Shown: positions 1 to 6,129 of the stretch, one piece after another | Layout: the number at the start of each line of letters is the position of its first letter | Numbering within the stretch: position 1 is the stretch's first letter | Source: DATFEN01 sp035691285 | GTDB taxonomy: Bacteria > Acidobacteriota > Vicinamibacteria > Fen-336 | Length of the DNA: 9,057 nucleotides | Reading direction: 5' to 3' | NCBI GenBank assembly: GCA_035691285.1 | Contig: DASSJI010000247.1 | Span: 1-9,057, forward strand | Notes under the pieces: generated by a model | Databases searched by the model: none | The model's input: only the letters and a program-made list of their open reading frames with translations | Told to the model about the DNA's origin: nothing | Translations under genes and position numbers: made by a program

Positions 1-381
1 GGCAAGGTGCAGCAGGGCGCCCACGCGGGAGCCGCCGGGGAGCACGAAGGCGCGCAGCGGCGGCAGCGCGGCTTCGCGCCGGTCGATCTCACGCTCCAGG
101 CGGGCCACGTGGGCTTCGGTGACCGCCGCCTTGGCGCTGCGAGAAGCGACGCGGCGCCCGGGGTCGGCGAGCTGTGCCCCGAGAGCGAACAGGTCACGCT
201 GCACGTTCTCGAGCAACCGGACGAGGTCTTGTCGGCGCGATCCGCCCGCCACGAGCCCGAGCCAGCAGCTCAGCTCGTCGAGGTCGCCGCAGGCCGCGAC
301 GCGCGGGTGGTCCTTGCGCACCCTCGACCCGTCGGCGAGGCCGGTCTCGCCCCGATCCCCGCCGCGTGTGTAGATCCTCAT
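1..381 (-). CDS. PduO/MMAB-type corrinoid (cob(I)alamin) adenosyltransferase, 3' end missing
   Basis: Family role: transfers the 5'-deoxyadenosyl group of ATP to Co(I) of a corrinoid, making coenzyme B12 in the cytoplasm. I translated this gene by hand because it runs off the left edge; 127 residues are present of the roughly 180-190 usual for the family. The N terminus MRIYTRGGDRGETGL is the family's ATP-binding start (usual form TxTGDxGxTxL). Residues 20-42 match the R-x-x-K-D-H-x-R-V...G-D-L-D-E-L-S...L-G block, with K23, R27, D35 and E36 visible. FVLPGGS at 112-118, followed by LLH at 123-125, is the start of the family's last conserved block; the R-T-x-x-R-R-x-E-R part lies outside the window. 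The ATG sits in an ATGA overlap with the ygfZ stop and has no Shine-Dalgarno sequence, so translation is probably coupled. Family assignment is firm; whether it serves B12 salvage, synthesis or a mutase is unknown. Confidence 0.93.
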   Translation of the reverse strand, partial: MRIYTRGGDRGETGLADGSRVRKDHPRVAACGDLDELSCWLGLVAGGSRRQDLVRLLENVQRDLFALGAQLADPGRRVASRSAKAAVTEAHVARLEREIDRREAALPPLRAFVLPGGSRVGALLHLA

Positions 382-1313
382 GGCGGGAAGGGCAGGGCCG
401 CGACCGTCGCCGGCGCCCCATCCACGAAGACCTCGGTGCCGGGGGCGAAGTGATTGCGGTGGACGTAGCCCATGGCGATGGGCCCGACGCGGTCGGACAC
501 CGCCGCCGTCGTGACGCGCCCCGCGTCCTGGCCCTCGGCCTGGATGCTCGCGCCGCGCGCGGAGGGCCGCGAGAGACGAAGACCCCGAAGCGCCCGGCTG
601 ACGTGGCCGCCGCGCGCCTCGAGCCGCGCGACCGTCTCCTGCCCGACGTAGCAGCCCTTCGTCGGCGAGTGATACTCCGCCAGCAGCCCGGTCTCGTGGA
701 GCAGGTTGTCCTCGTCCACGTCGACTCCGTAGAGCGGCCGGCCCTCCTCGACACGCAGCGCGTCGAACGCCTCCCGTGCGAGCGCATTCGAACCGGCGGC
801 CTCGAGGGCGTTGGCCACCGCCGCCGCCGCGTCGGACGGCGCGTGGACCACGAACGCGCCCGCGGGCAGGTCGGAGGCGCGCGCGATGCGGACGGGCGCC
901 CGGCCGAGGCTCGTTTCGAAGTGCCCGCCCGGGGGCAGCCCCGGCGTCTCCGCGCCCGCCCGCGAAAGGGCGGCGCGGGCCTCCGGGCCGAGCACGGCGA
1001 GGACCGCTGTCTCGGGAGCCGCGAAGCGAACCGGGGCGGCGACGCGATAGCGCTCGAGGAGCGCGCGGACGAGGTCGAGCCGGTCGGCGTCGAGCTCCAG
1101 TAGGACGGCATCCTTGGACACCAGGGCCCGCATCAGGGCGAGGACGTGCCCGCGCGCGTCCATCAAGGCGGAGAGGCGTCCCTCCCCGGGCCGGAGCGAC
1201 GCGATGTCGTTGCTCAGCAGCCCGTGGAGGAACTCCTGTCGCTTGGGTCCCGAGACCGCCAGCACACGACGTCCCAGGTCGAGGTGTGCGGCTCCCTGCC
1301 GCGCCGGGTTCAT
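378..1313 (-). CDS. ygfZ: YgfZ/GcvT-like folate-binding protein (Fe-S cluster assembly/repair)
   Basis: A 311-residue protein of the YgfZ/IBA57 family, which is related to the aminomethyltransferase GcvT but acts in maturation or repair of certain [4Fe-4S] enzymes using bound tetrahydrofolate (established for E. coli YgfZ). The signature K-G-C-Y-x-G-Q-E lies at residues 219-226 with the functional cysteine C221, followed by T-V-A-R-L. The N-terminal folate-binding fold starts with LAVSGPKRQEFLHGLLSNDI (18-37), and the C-terminal GCVT_C-like barrel spans about 240-310. Length is normal for the family. The start ATG overlaps the stop of the upstream coiled-coil gene in ATGA (1310-1313), and its own stop overlaps the start of the adenosyltransferase in ATGA (378-381). 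GAGGG directly abuts the start, too close for a normal ribosome site, so reinitiation is likely. A divergent CDGSH Fe-S gene lies nearby. Confidence 0.95.
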   Translation of the reverse strand: MNPARQGAAHLDLGRRVLAVSGPKRQEFLHGLLSNDIASLRPGEGRLSALMDARGHVLALMRALVSKDAVLLELDADRLDLVRALLERYRVAAPVRFAAPETAVLAVLGPEARAALSRAGAETPGLPPGGHFETSLGRAPVRIARASDLPAGAFVVHAPSDAAAAVANALEAAGSNALAREAFDALRVEEGRPLYGVDVDEDNLLHETGLLAEYHSPTKGCYVGQETVARLEARGGHVSRALRGLRLSRPSARGASIQAEGQDAGRVTTAAVSDRVGPIAMGYVHRNHFAPGTEVFVDGAPATVAALPFPP

Positions 1314-2503
1314 CCCTCGAGGAACCGCAGCAGCCGGGCGTTGTCGATCTGCCCGGCGATGATCCCGCGCACCTCGGGCATCCGCTCCGGGGCGATCGAG
1401 ACGTGGGGGTCGGTGGCCGTCGGCTTGGGCACGAAGAAGCCCTCGCGGTAGAGGAGGTCGATCGCCTCCTTGGCGATGCCCTTCTCGTGATCGGCCACGC
1501 CCCGATAGACGTTGTCCTCGTGGGTGTGGGCGGCGCCGATCTTGCCCTTCTTGACCAGCTTCCGGAGCATCTGGCGCAGCACTCGCCGCCGCGGGTTCGT
1601 GTCGCTCGCCATCGAGAGGTCGGGCCCGCCGGTCAGTTCGAACGCGGCGAGCGCCTGCTCGTCGGGCGGCTCCGCCGCGGGCGCTTCGGGCGCGCCCGGC
1701 GTGGCGCCGCGCGCGGTCTCGAGCCGTTCGTTCTCGCGCCGGAGGTGCTCGTTCTCCTTCTCGGCTTTGCGCAGGCGGCGCTCCAGCTCCGCGAGGCGCG
1801 CGGCGTCGGGGGCCACGACCGAGCCCGGCTCGGACGCCCGCGCCGCCCGCCGCTCGGCGTCGGCCTTGCCGCCGCGCAGCTCCGCGTTCTCGCGCCGCAG
1901 CCGCTTCAGCTCCTCCCTGAGCTCCTCGAGCCGGTCGCGGTCGGCCGTCTGCTTGCGCTCGGCGTCCTCGGCCCGGCGCTCCGCCTCGCGCACGTCGCGG
2001 GCGCTCTCGGCCTGCACGTCGAGGAGCGCCTCGACGTAGTCCCAGGAGGGTGGCGTGCAGGCCGGCGACTGCCGCCAGTTCTCGAGGCAATGCGCCGCGA
2101 CGTGGACGAACTCCTTGCGCACGACCTTGGACTCGGAGAGCGCCGCCATCCAGAGCGCCTCGAGAGGACGCTCCCTCACCGCGCGCCACCATTCGTCCAT
2201 GTCGGGCGGCTCGCGGTCCCAAGCCAGCTGCTCGTGCAGGGCCTGGGCCAGGACGGCGCCGAACTGGCCATCCTCGAGAGCGATCGACGCCGCGAGGCTC
2301 GCCCACACCTCGTTGGGCATCTCCCGCGCCGAGCCCCGCGGCATGGCATGCCGCAGCAGGCGCTTCAGGGTCGGCAAGGGCAGCGCGCCTCGCACCAGGG
2401 TGTAGAAGGCGCGCGCCCGGGCGAGGCGGTCGTAGGCGCGCCAGACGCGGTCGGCCTCCAGCTCCTCCCGGGCCCGCGCCGCCGCTCCCCGCCTGGCCGC
2501 CAC
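1310..2503 (-). CDS. Uncharacterised coiled-coil protein with winged-helix-like C-terminal module
   Basis: I do not recognise the full protein. It has 397 residues, no signal peptide and no membrane segment, so it should be cytoplasmic. Residues 1-160 look all-helical and include tryptophan-rich stretches (W96, W105, W106, W118, W143, W154). Residues 162-222 and 234-265 are strongly charged heptad-like coiled coil, separated by a short S/P/G break. An Ala/Pro/Glu linker covers about 266-285. Residues 303-397 form a separate basic module (RRRVLRQMLRKLVKKGKIG, then HTHEDNVYRG, a helix at 341-354, FFVPKPT and HVSI) that reads like a winged helix with a beta wing. It resembles, from memory, short stand-alone archaeal and bacterial proteins of unknown role. 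The start is GTG at 2503; no ATG or ribosome site is better placed, and TAGAAT lies 7 bases upstream. It leads the operon with ygfZ and the adenosyltransferase. The gene is well supported; the function is unknown. Confidence 0.85.
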   Translation of the reverse strand: MAARRGAAARAREELEADRVWRAYDRLARARAFYTLVRGALPLPTLKRLLRHAMPRGSAREMPNEVWASLAASIALEDGQFGAVLAQALHEQLAWDREPPDMDEWWRAVRERPLEALWMAALSESKVVRKEFVHVAAHCLENWRQSPACTPPSWDYVEALLDVQAESARDVREAERRAEDAERKQTADRDRLEELREELKRLRRENAELRGGKADAERRAARASEPGSVVAPDAARLAELERRLRKAEKENEHLRRENERLETARGATPGAPEAPAAEPPDEQALAAFELTGGPDLSMASDTNPRRRVLRQMLRKLVKKGKIGAAHTHEDNVYRGVADHEKGIAKEAIDLLYREGFFVPKPTATDPHVSIAPERMPEVRGIIAGQIDNARLLRFLEG

Positions 2504-2510
2504 GGGCCCG

Positions 2511-2516
2511 ATTCTA
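2511..2516 (-). promoter_or_regulatory. Candidate -10 element for the leftward operon (leaderless start)
   Basis: TAGAAT read on the minus strand, one mismatch from TATAAT. Seven bases separate its last T from the GTG at 2503, so a normal initiation distance puts the +1 on or beside the first base of the start codon. No Shine-Dalgarno sequence lies between. I see no good -35 hexamer at 16-18 bases. Confidence 0.45.
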
Positions 2517-2575
2517 TGTCGGCCGAAGCGGGGGGCCGAAGGTCCGCCGGCGACCGGCGTCGAGGCTGCATAAAG

Positions 2576-2581
2576 TAGAAT
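2576..2581 (+). promoter_or_regulatory. Candidate -10 element for the rightward operon (leaderless start)
   Basis: The same TAGAAT hexamer occurs on the plus strand, with eight bases between its last T and the ATG at 2590. The bases between it and the ATG contain no purine-rich ribosome site. An overlapping second TANNNT (TAAAGT, 2571-2576) could serve instead and would leave a leader of about six bases. The surrounding stretch 2568-2582 is locally AT-rich in an otherwise GC-rich intergenic region. No clear -35 box is seen. Confidence 0.45.
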
Positions 2582-2589
2582 GCCACCCC

Positions 2590-2823
2590 ATGTCGGACTT
2601 CAAGGTGATCGTTCGCAACAACGGCCCGCTGCGGCTCGAAGGCGACATCTCCATCGTGGACCAGGACGGAAAGGGCTTCGGCCTGGCCGGCCGGACCGTC
2701 GTGTCGCTGTGCCGCTGCGGCCACTCCCAGAACAAGCCCTTCTGCGACGGGACCCACAACAAGATCGGCTTCGAATCGGTGTGCCCGGCCCGCGACCTGC
2801 CGCCCCCGGCGCCGAAAGCATGA
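2590..2823 (+). CDS. CDGSH-type iron-sulfur domain protein
   Basis: A 77-residue soluble protein carrying the full CDGSH motif C-x-C-x2-S-x3-P-x-C-D-G-T-H at residues 41-56. C41, C43, C52 and H56 are the expected three-Cys/one-His ligands of a [2Fe-2S] cluster. The N-terminal part (2-40) is a short beta-rich region typical of the small bacterial members (GPLRLEGDI, FGLAGRTVVSLCRCGHS). The tail after residue 66 is proline-rich and probably disordered. There is no membrane anchor, unlike mitoNEET. Family proteins are proposed to act in electron or cluster transfer; the partner here is unknown. It is the first gene of the rightward operon. Its stop overlaps the next ATG (ATGA, 2820-2823). The ATG at 2590 lacks a Shine-Dalgarno sequence and sits 8 bases after TAGAAT. 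The divergent neighbour operon contains the Fe-S factor ygfZ. Confidence 0.93.
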   Translation: MSDFKVIVRNNGPLRLEGDISIVDQDGKGFGLAGRTVVSLCRCGHSQNKPFCDGTHNKIGFESVCPARDLPPPAPKA

Positions 2824-3293
2824 GCCGCCACGCGCGCATCCTCGGGGCGGCGCTCGCAGCGCTGGCCTTCGGCGCCTGCAACGACAACACCCCCAGCCCC
2901 GCGCCCGGAGTGCAGGTCTCGCTGCTCACGATGACCGTGGATCCGAACCCCATCTCGACGGTCCAGGCCAGCCCGTCGGGGCCGACCTGGGGCGTCCGTT
3001 ACCGGGTGCAGCTCAAGGAGACGAACGGCCTCGGCGGCAAGATCGAGCTGATCACGGGCTCGCTCTACGACGAGGCGAACGGCTCCCTCATCGCGCGGAG
3101 CCAGAACGACGACCGGGATCTGCTGGTGTTCGTCGGCGAGAACCGGGTGGAGGCGAACGGCAGCCTGGACATCCCTCAGGACCTCTCGTACGTGGCGGCC
3201 GACAAGAGGGCGGCGAGCGTCCTGGTCGCGGTCCGCTTCCGCGACGACCGCGGCAACCTGCTCGAGCCCTCCCTCCTCGTCAAGGCGAACTAG
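2820..3293 (+). CDS. Small putative lipoprotein of unknown function
   Basis: A 157-residue protein, not recognised by family. The N terminus MSRHARILGAALAALAFGAC has a positively charged start, a hydrophobic core and a lipobox-like F-G-A-C ending at C20. Phe at -3 is less usual than Leu, so lipidation is likely but not certain. The mature part begins with a short Asn/Thr/Ser/Pro linker (21-30). Residues 31-155 look like one beta-sandwich domain with alternating strands (VQVSLLTMTV, GVRYRVQLKET, ASVLVAVRFRDDRGN). This resembles single-domain extracytoplasmic proteins, but no catalytic motif is visible. The start overlaps the CDGSH stop in ATGA, with no strong ribosome site, so the two are probably translated together. 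Eight bases separate its stop from malQ, so it belongs to the sugar operon by position. An envelope role in that pathway is inference only. Confidence 0.8.
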   Translation: MSRHARILGAALAALAFGACNDNTPSPAPGVQVSLLTMTVDPNPISTVQASPSGPTWGVRYRVQLKETNGLGGKIELITGSLYDEANGSLIARSQNDDRDLLVFVGENRVEANGSLDIPQDLSYVAADKRAASVLVAVRFRDDRGNLLEPSLLVKAN

Positions 3294-3301
3294 AAGCAGC
3301 C

Positions 3302-4849
3302 GTGGCGCCGCGAAGCAGCGGGCTGCTCCTCCATCCGACCTCGCTGCCCGGCCCCTGGGGCATCGGGGACCTCGGACCCCAGGCCCGGGCCTTCGTGGAG
3401 TTCCTGGCCGGCGCGAAGCAAAGCATCTGGCAGGTGCTGCCACTGGGGCCCACGGGCTACGGTGATTCGCCGTACCAGTGCTTCTCGGCCTTCGCCGGCA
3501 ACCCGCTGCTGGTGAGCCCCGACGACCTCGTCGAGCGCGGGCTCCTGACCCGGGCCGATCTCGCGCAGGCCCCGGCCTTTCCCGAGGGCCGCGTCGACTT
3601 CGAGGCGGTCCAGGCCTTCAAGCTGCCCCTGCTCGAACGGGCCCTTCACGCCTTCGAGGCGGAGGCCGACGCCGCGGCTCGCGAGACCTTCGCGGTCTTC
3701 TGCGCCCGTGCCGCGCACTGGCTCGACGACTTCGCGCTGTTCATGGCCCTCAAGGCCGAGAACGGCGGCCGTCCGTGGCATCGCTGGCCGCACGAGCTGG
3801 CCGTGCGCGAGCCGAAGGCGCTCGAGGCGGCGCGGACGCGGCTCGAGCGGAGAATCGCCGGCCTGCGCTTCGTCCAATACCTCTTCTTCGACCAGTGGCG
3901 CGCCCTTCACGGGCTGTGCCGCGACTCGGGCGTGCGCCTGATGGGGGACATCCCGATCTTCGTGGCCCACGACAGCGCCGACGTCTGGGCTCATCCCGAG
4001 CTGTTCTACCTGGCGGCGGACGGCCAGCCGTCCTTCGTGGCCGGCGTGCCGCCCGACTACTTCAGCGCCACGGGCCAGCTCTGGGGCAACCCGCTCTACC
4101 GATGGGACGTCCTGGCGCGCGCCGGCTACTCGTGGTGGATCGAGCGCTTCCGCGACACGCTCGAGCTCGTGGACCTCGTGCGGCTCGACCACTTCCGGGG
4201 CTTCGAGGCCTACTGGGAGGTTCCCGGCGGGGCGACGACCGCGATCGCCGGCCGCTGGGTCCCCGGGCCGGGCGCTGCGTTCTTCGACGCGCTCCAGGCG
4301 GTGCTCGGCCCGCTGCCGATCGTGGCGGAGAACCTGGGCGTCATCACGCCCGAGGTCGAGGCGCTTCGCGAGCGGTACGGCTTCCCGGGGATGGCCATCC
4401 TCGAGTTCGCGTTCGGCACCGACAGCTCGGCGGACAGCTTCAAGCCCCACAACTACCCGCGCAACCTCGTCGTCTACACCGGCACCCACGACAACGACAC
4501 GATCGCGGGCTGGTGGCGCGCCGGCGTCGGCGACTCGACGCGCACCGCGAAGGAGGTCGAGGAGGAGCAGGCCTTGACCCGGCTCTACCTCGGCACCGAC
4601 GGCACCGAGATCCACTGGGTGTTCGTGCGCGCCGCCCTGGCCTCGGTGGCCGACACGGCCGTCGTGCCCGTGCAGGATCTCCTCGGCCTGGGCAGCGAGG
4701 CGCGCATGAACCTGCCGGGCCGGAGCGGCGGCAACTGGCGCTGGCGGCTCGAGGAGGGGCAGCTCACGGACACGCTGCGGAAGCGGCTGCGGCGGCTCAC
4801 GGAGATCTGCGGCCGCGCGCCGGCCCTGAAGGTGGAGGAGCTTGCATGA
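3302..4849 (+). CDS. malQ: 4-alpha-glucanotransferase (amylomaltase, GH77)
   Basis: A 515-residue cytoplasmic enzyme that moves alpha-1,4-glucan segments between maltodextrins, releasing glucose and longer chains. The N-terminal SSGLLLHPTSLPGPWGIGDL (5-24) is the classic short bacterial amylomaltase start, and WQVLPLGPTGYGDSPYQ follows. The three catalytic positions are intact: nucleophile D296 in VRLDHFRGF, acid/base E343 in VAENLGVITPEV, and D397 in TGTHDNDT. These align with D293, E340 and D395 of Thermus aquaticus amylomaltase. Length matches that compact type rather than the longer E. coli MalQ. The start is GTG at 3302 with only a weak AGAAG ribosome site at 3292-3296; it aligns with the usual family N terminus. 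The stop overlaps the transporter ATG (ATGA, 4846-4849), so the two are coupled. With the transporter and the GH13 enzyme it forms a maltodextrin pathway. Confidence 0.97.
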   Translation: MAPRSSGLLLHPTSLPGPWGIGDLGPQARAFVEFLAGAKQSIWQVLPLGPTGYGDSPYQCFSAFAGNPLLVSPDDLVERGLLTRADLAQAPAFPEGRVDFEAVQAFKLPLLERALHAFEAEADAAARETFAVFCARAAHWLDDFALFMALKAENGGRPWHRWPHELAVREPKALEAARTRLERRIAGLRFVQYLFFDQWRALHGLCRDSGVRLMGDIPIFVAHDSADVWAHPELFYLAADGQPSFVAGVPPDYFSATGQLWGNPLYRWDVLARAGYSWWIERFRDTLELVDLVRLDHFRGFEAYWEVPGGATTAIAGRWVPGPGAAFFDALQAVLGPLPIVAENLGVITPEVEALRERYGFPGMAILEFAFGTDSSADSFKPHNYPRNLVVYTGTHDNDTIAGWWRAGVGDSTRTAKEVEEEQALTRLYLGTDGTEIHWVFVRAALASVADTAVVPVQDLLGLGSEARMNLPGRSGGNWRWRLEEGQLTDTLRKRLRRLTEICGRAPALKVEELA

Positions 4850-6129
4850 GCGAGGCCGCAGGCCGCAAGCCCGACCTGACCCTGCTTCAGATCTTCAACA
4901 TGAGCCTTGGTTTCTTCGGCATCCAGCACGGGTTCGAGATCCAGTTCGCACGGATGAGCTCCATCTACGAGAAGCTCGGGGCCCAGCCCGACGAGATCCC
5001 GCTCCTGTGGCTGGCGGCGCCCGCCACGGGGCTGATCGTCCAGCCCATCATCGGCTATCTCAGCGACAAGACCTGGATCCCGTCGCTGCGGATGCGTCGG
5101 CGCCCCTATTTCCTGGCGGGCGCCTTGCTCGGGACCATCGCGCTCGTCCTGATGCCGAACTCCGGATCGCTCTGGATGGCGGCGGGACTGCTGTGGGTCC
5201 TCGACGCGTCCCTGAACATCTCGATGGAGCCGTTCCGCGCGTTCGTCGCGGACAAGCAGAACTCGAGGCAAAGGCCGACAGGCTACGCGTTCCAGAGCCT
5301 CATGATCGGGCTCGGGACGATCCTCGGGAACTACATCGCCTCGCAGACGACCATGCACCAGGGTTTCTATGCCTGCGCGACGATCTTCCTGGTGTGCGTG
5401 GTCTACACGGTCGCGACCACGCCCGAGTATCCGCCGGAGCGGGCGCCGGAGGCGGCGGCCGGCGGCGTCCCGCAGGCCCTCGCCCGCTGGTGGCGCGAGA
5501 CCTCGAGCTGCTATCTCCAGATGCCGGGCGTGATGAAGCGCCTCGCCGCGGTCCAGTTCTTCACCTGGATGGGCCTCTTCTGCATGTGGATGTTCTACGC
5601 GGTGGCCGTGCCGCACCACGTCTTCGGGGCGACGGACCCCCATTCGGACGCCTACGAGCGCGGCGTTCGCTTCGCCGCGCTCACCACGACCGTGCGAGGC
5701 ATGGCGACGCCGCTCTTCGCGCTCCTCATCCCGCTGCTCGTGAGGCGGTTCGGCCGGGCGTACACGCACGCCGCGGCCCTCCTCGCCGCGGGGCTCGGCC
5801 TCCTCTCGGTGGGCTTCATCCACGACCCCAACCTGCTGTTCGTGGCGATGGTCGGGGCGGGCATCGGCTGGGCCTCGGTCGTCTCGATGCCCTACGTCAT
5901 CCTGGTCGAGCACCTGCCCAAGCACCAGTACGGGATCTACATGGGCATCTTCAACATGTTCATCGTCATCCCGGAGATCTGCGTGGCCCTCGGCCTGGGC
6001 GGCGTCATCATGGACCTCCTGGGCGGGAACCGCGCCTTCGGCGTGGCCTTCGGCGGCGGCTTGATCCTGGCAGCCTCGGTCCTGACGCTGCTGCTGCTGC
6101 GCCGCTACGAGCCGGAGCGCGCGGCGTGA
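4846..6129 (+). CDS. MFS sugar transporter, SLC45/sucrose-transporter-like (probable maltose/maltodextrin importer)
   Basis: A 427-residue integral inner-membrane protein with about twelve hydrophobic segments and a central hydrophilic break near residues 200-235. Family markers are GFFGIQHGFEIQFA (22-35), IPLLWLAAPATGLIVQPIIGY (51-71) followed by SDKTW, RMRRRPYF (92-99), LDASLNISMEPFRAFVAD (119-136), and FFTWMGLFCMWMFY (238-251). This is the branch related to plant sucrose carriers and SLC45, whose bacterial members often sit beside malQ and GH13 genes. The substrate is therefore inferred to be maltose or short dextrins, driven by protons. A GGAGG site at 4834-4838 lies 7 bases from the ATG at 4846. 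The start overlaps the malQ stop, and the stop overlaps the GH13 GTG. Transport class is firm; substrate depends on context. Confidence 0.92.
   Translation: MSEAAGRKPDLTLLQIFNMSLGFFGIQHGFEIQFARMSSIYEKLGAQPDEIPLLWLAAPATGLIVQPIIGYLSDKTWIPSLRMRRRPYFLAGALLGTIALVLMPNSGSLWMAAGLLWVLDASLNISMEPFRAFVADKQNSRQRPTGYAFQSLMIGLGTILGNYIASQTTMHQGFYACATIFLVCVVYTVATTPEYPPERAPEAAAGGVPQALARWWRETSSCYLQMPGVMKRLAAVQFFTWMGLFCMWMFYAVAVPHHVFGATDPHSDAYERGVRFAALTTTVRGMATPLFALLIPLLVRRFGRAYTHAAALLAAGLGLLSVGFIHDPNLLFVAMVGAGIGWASVVSMPYVILVEHLPKHQYGIYMGIFNMFIVIPEICVALGLGGVIMDLLGGNRAFGVAFGGGLILAASVLTLLLLRRYEPERAA

Noticed and set aside
776..2578. A 600-codon open frame on the plus strand opposite ygfZ and the coiled-coil gene
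   Set aside because: It is Arg/Pro/Gly-rich low-complexity sequence antisense to two recognisable genes, as expected from long GC-rich shadows.
3478..4845. Open plus-strand frame running through malQ into the transporter gene
   Set aside because: The part before 4846 is a frame-shifted shadow of malQ rich in Arg, Pro and Gly. The real transporter starts at the ATG at 4846 with its own GGAGG, so this is not a fusion.
4842..6125. Upstream open extension of the GH13 frame through the transporter gene
   Set aside because: The translation is low-complexity Arg/Ala/His-rich and has no start near 6126 other than the GTG that yields a signal peptide.
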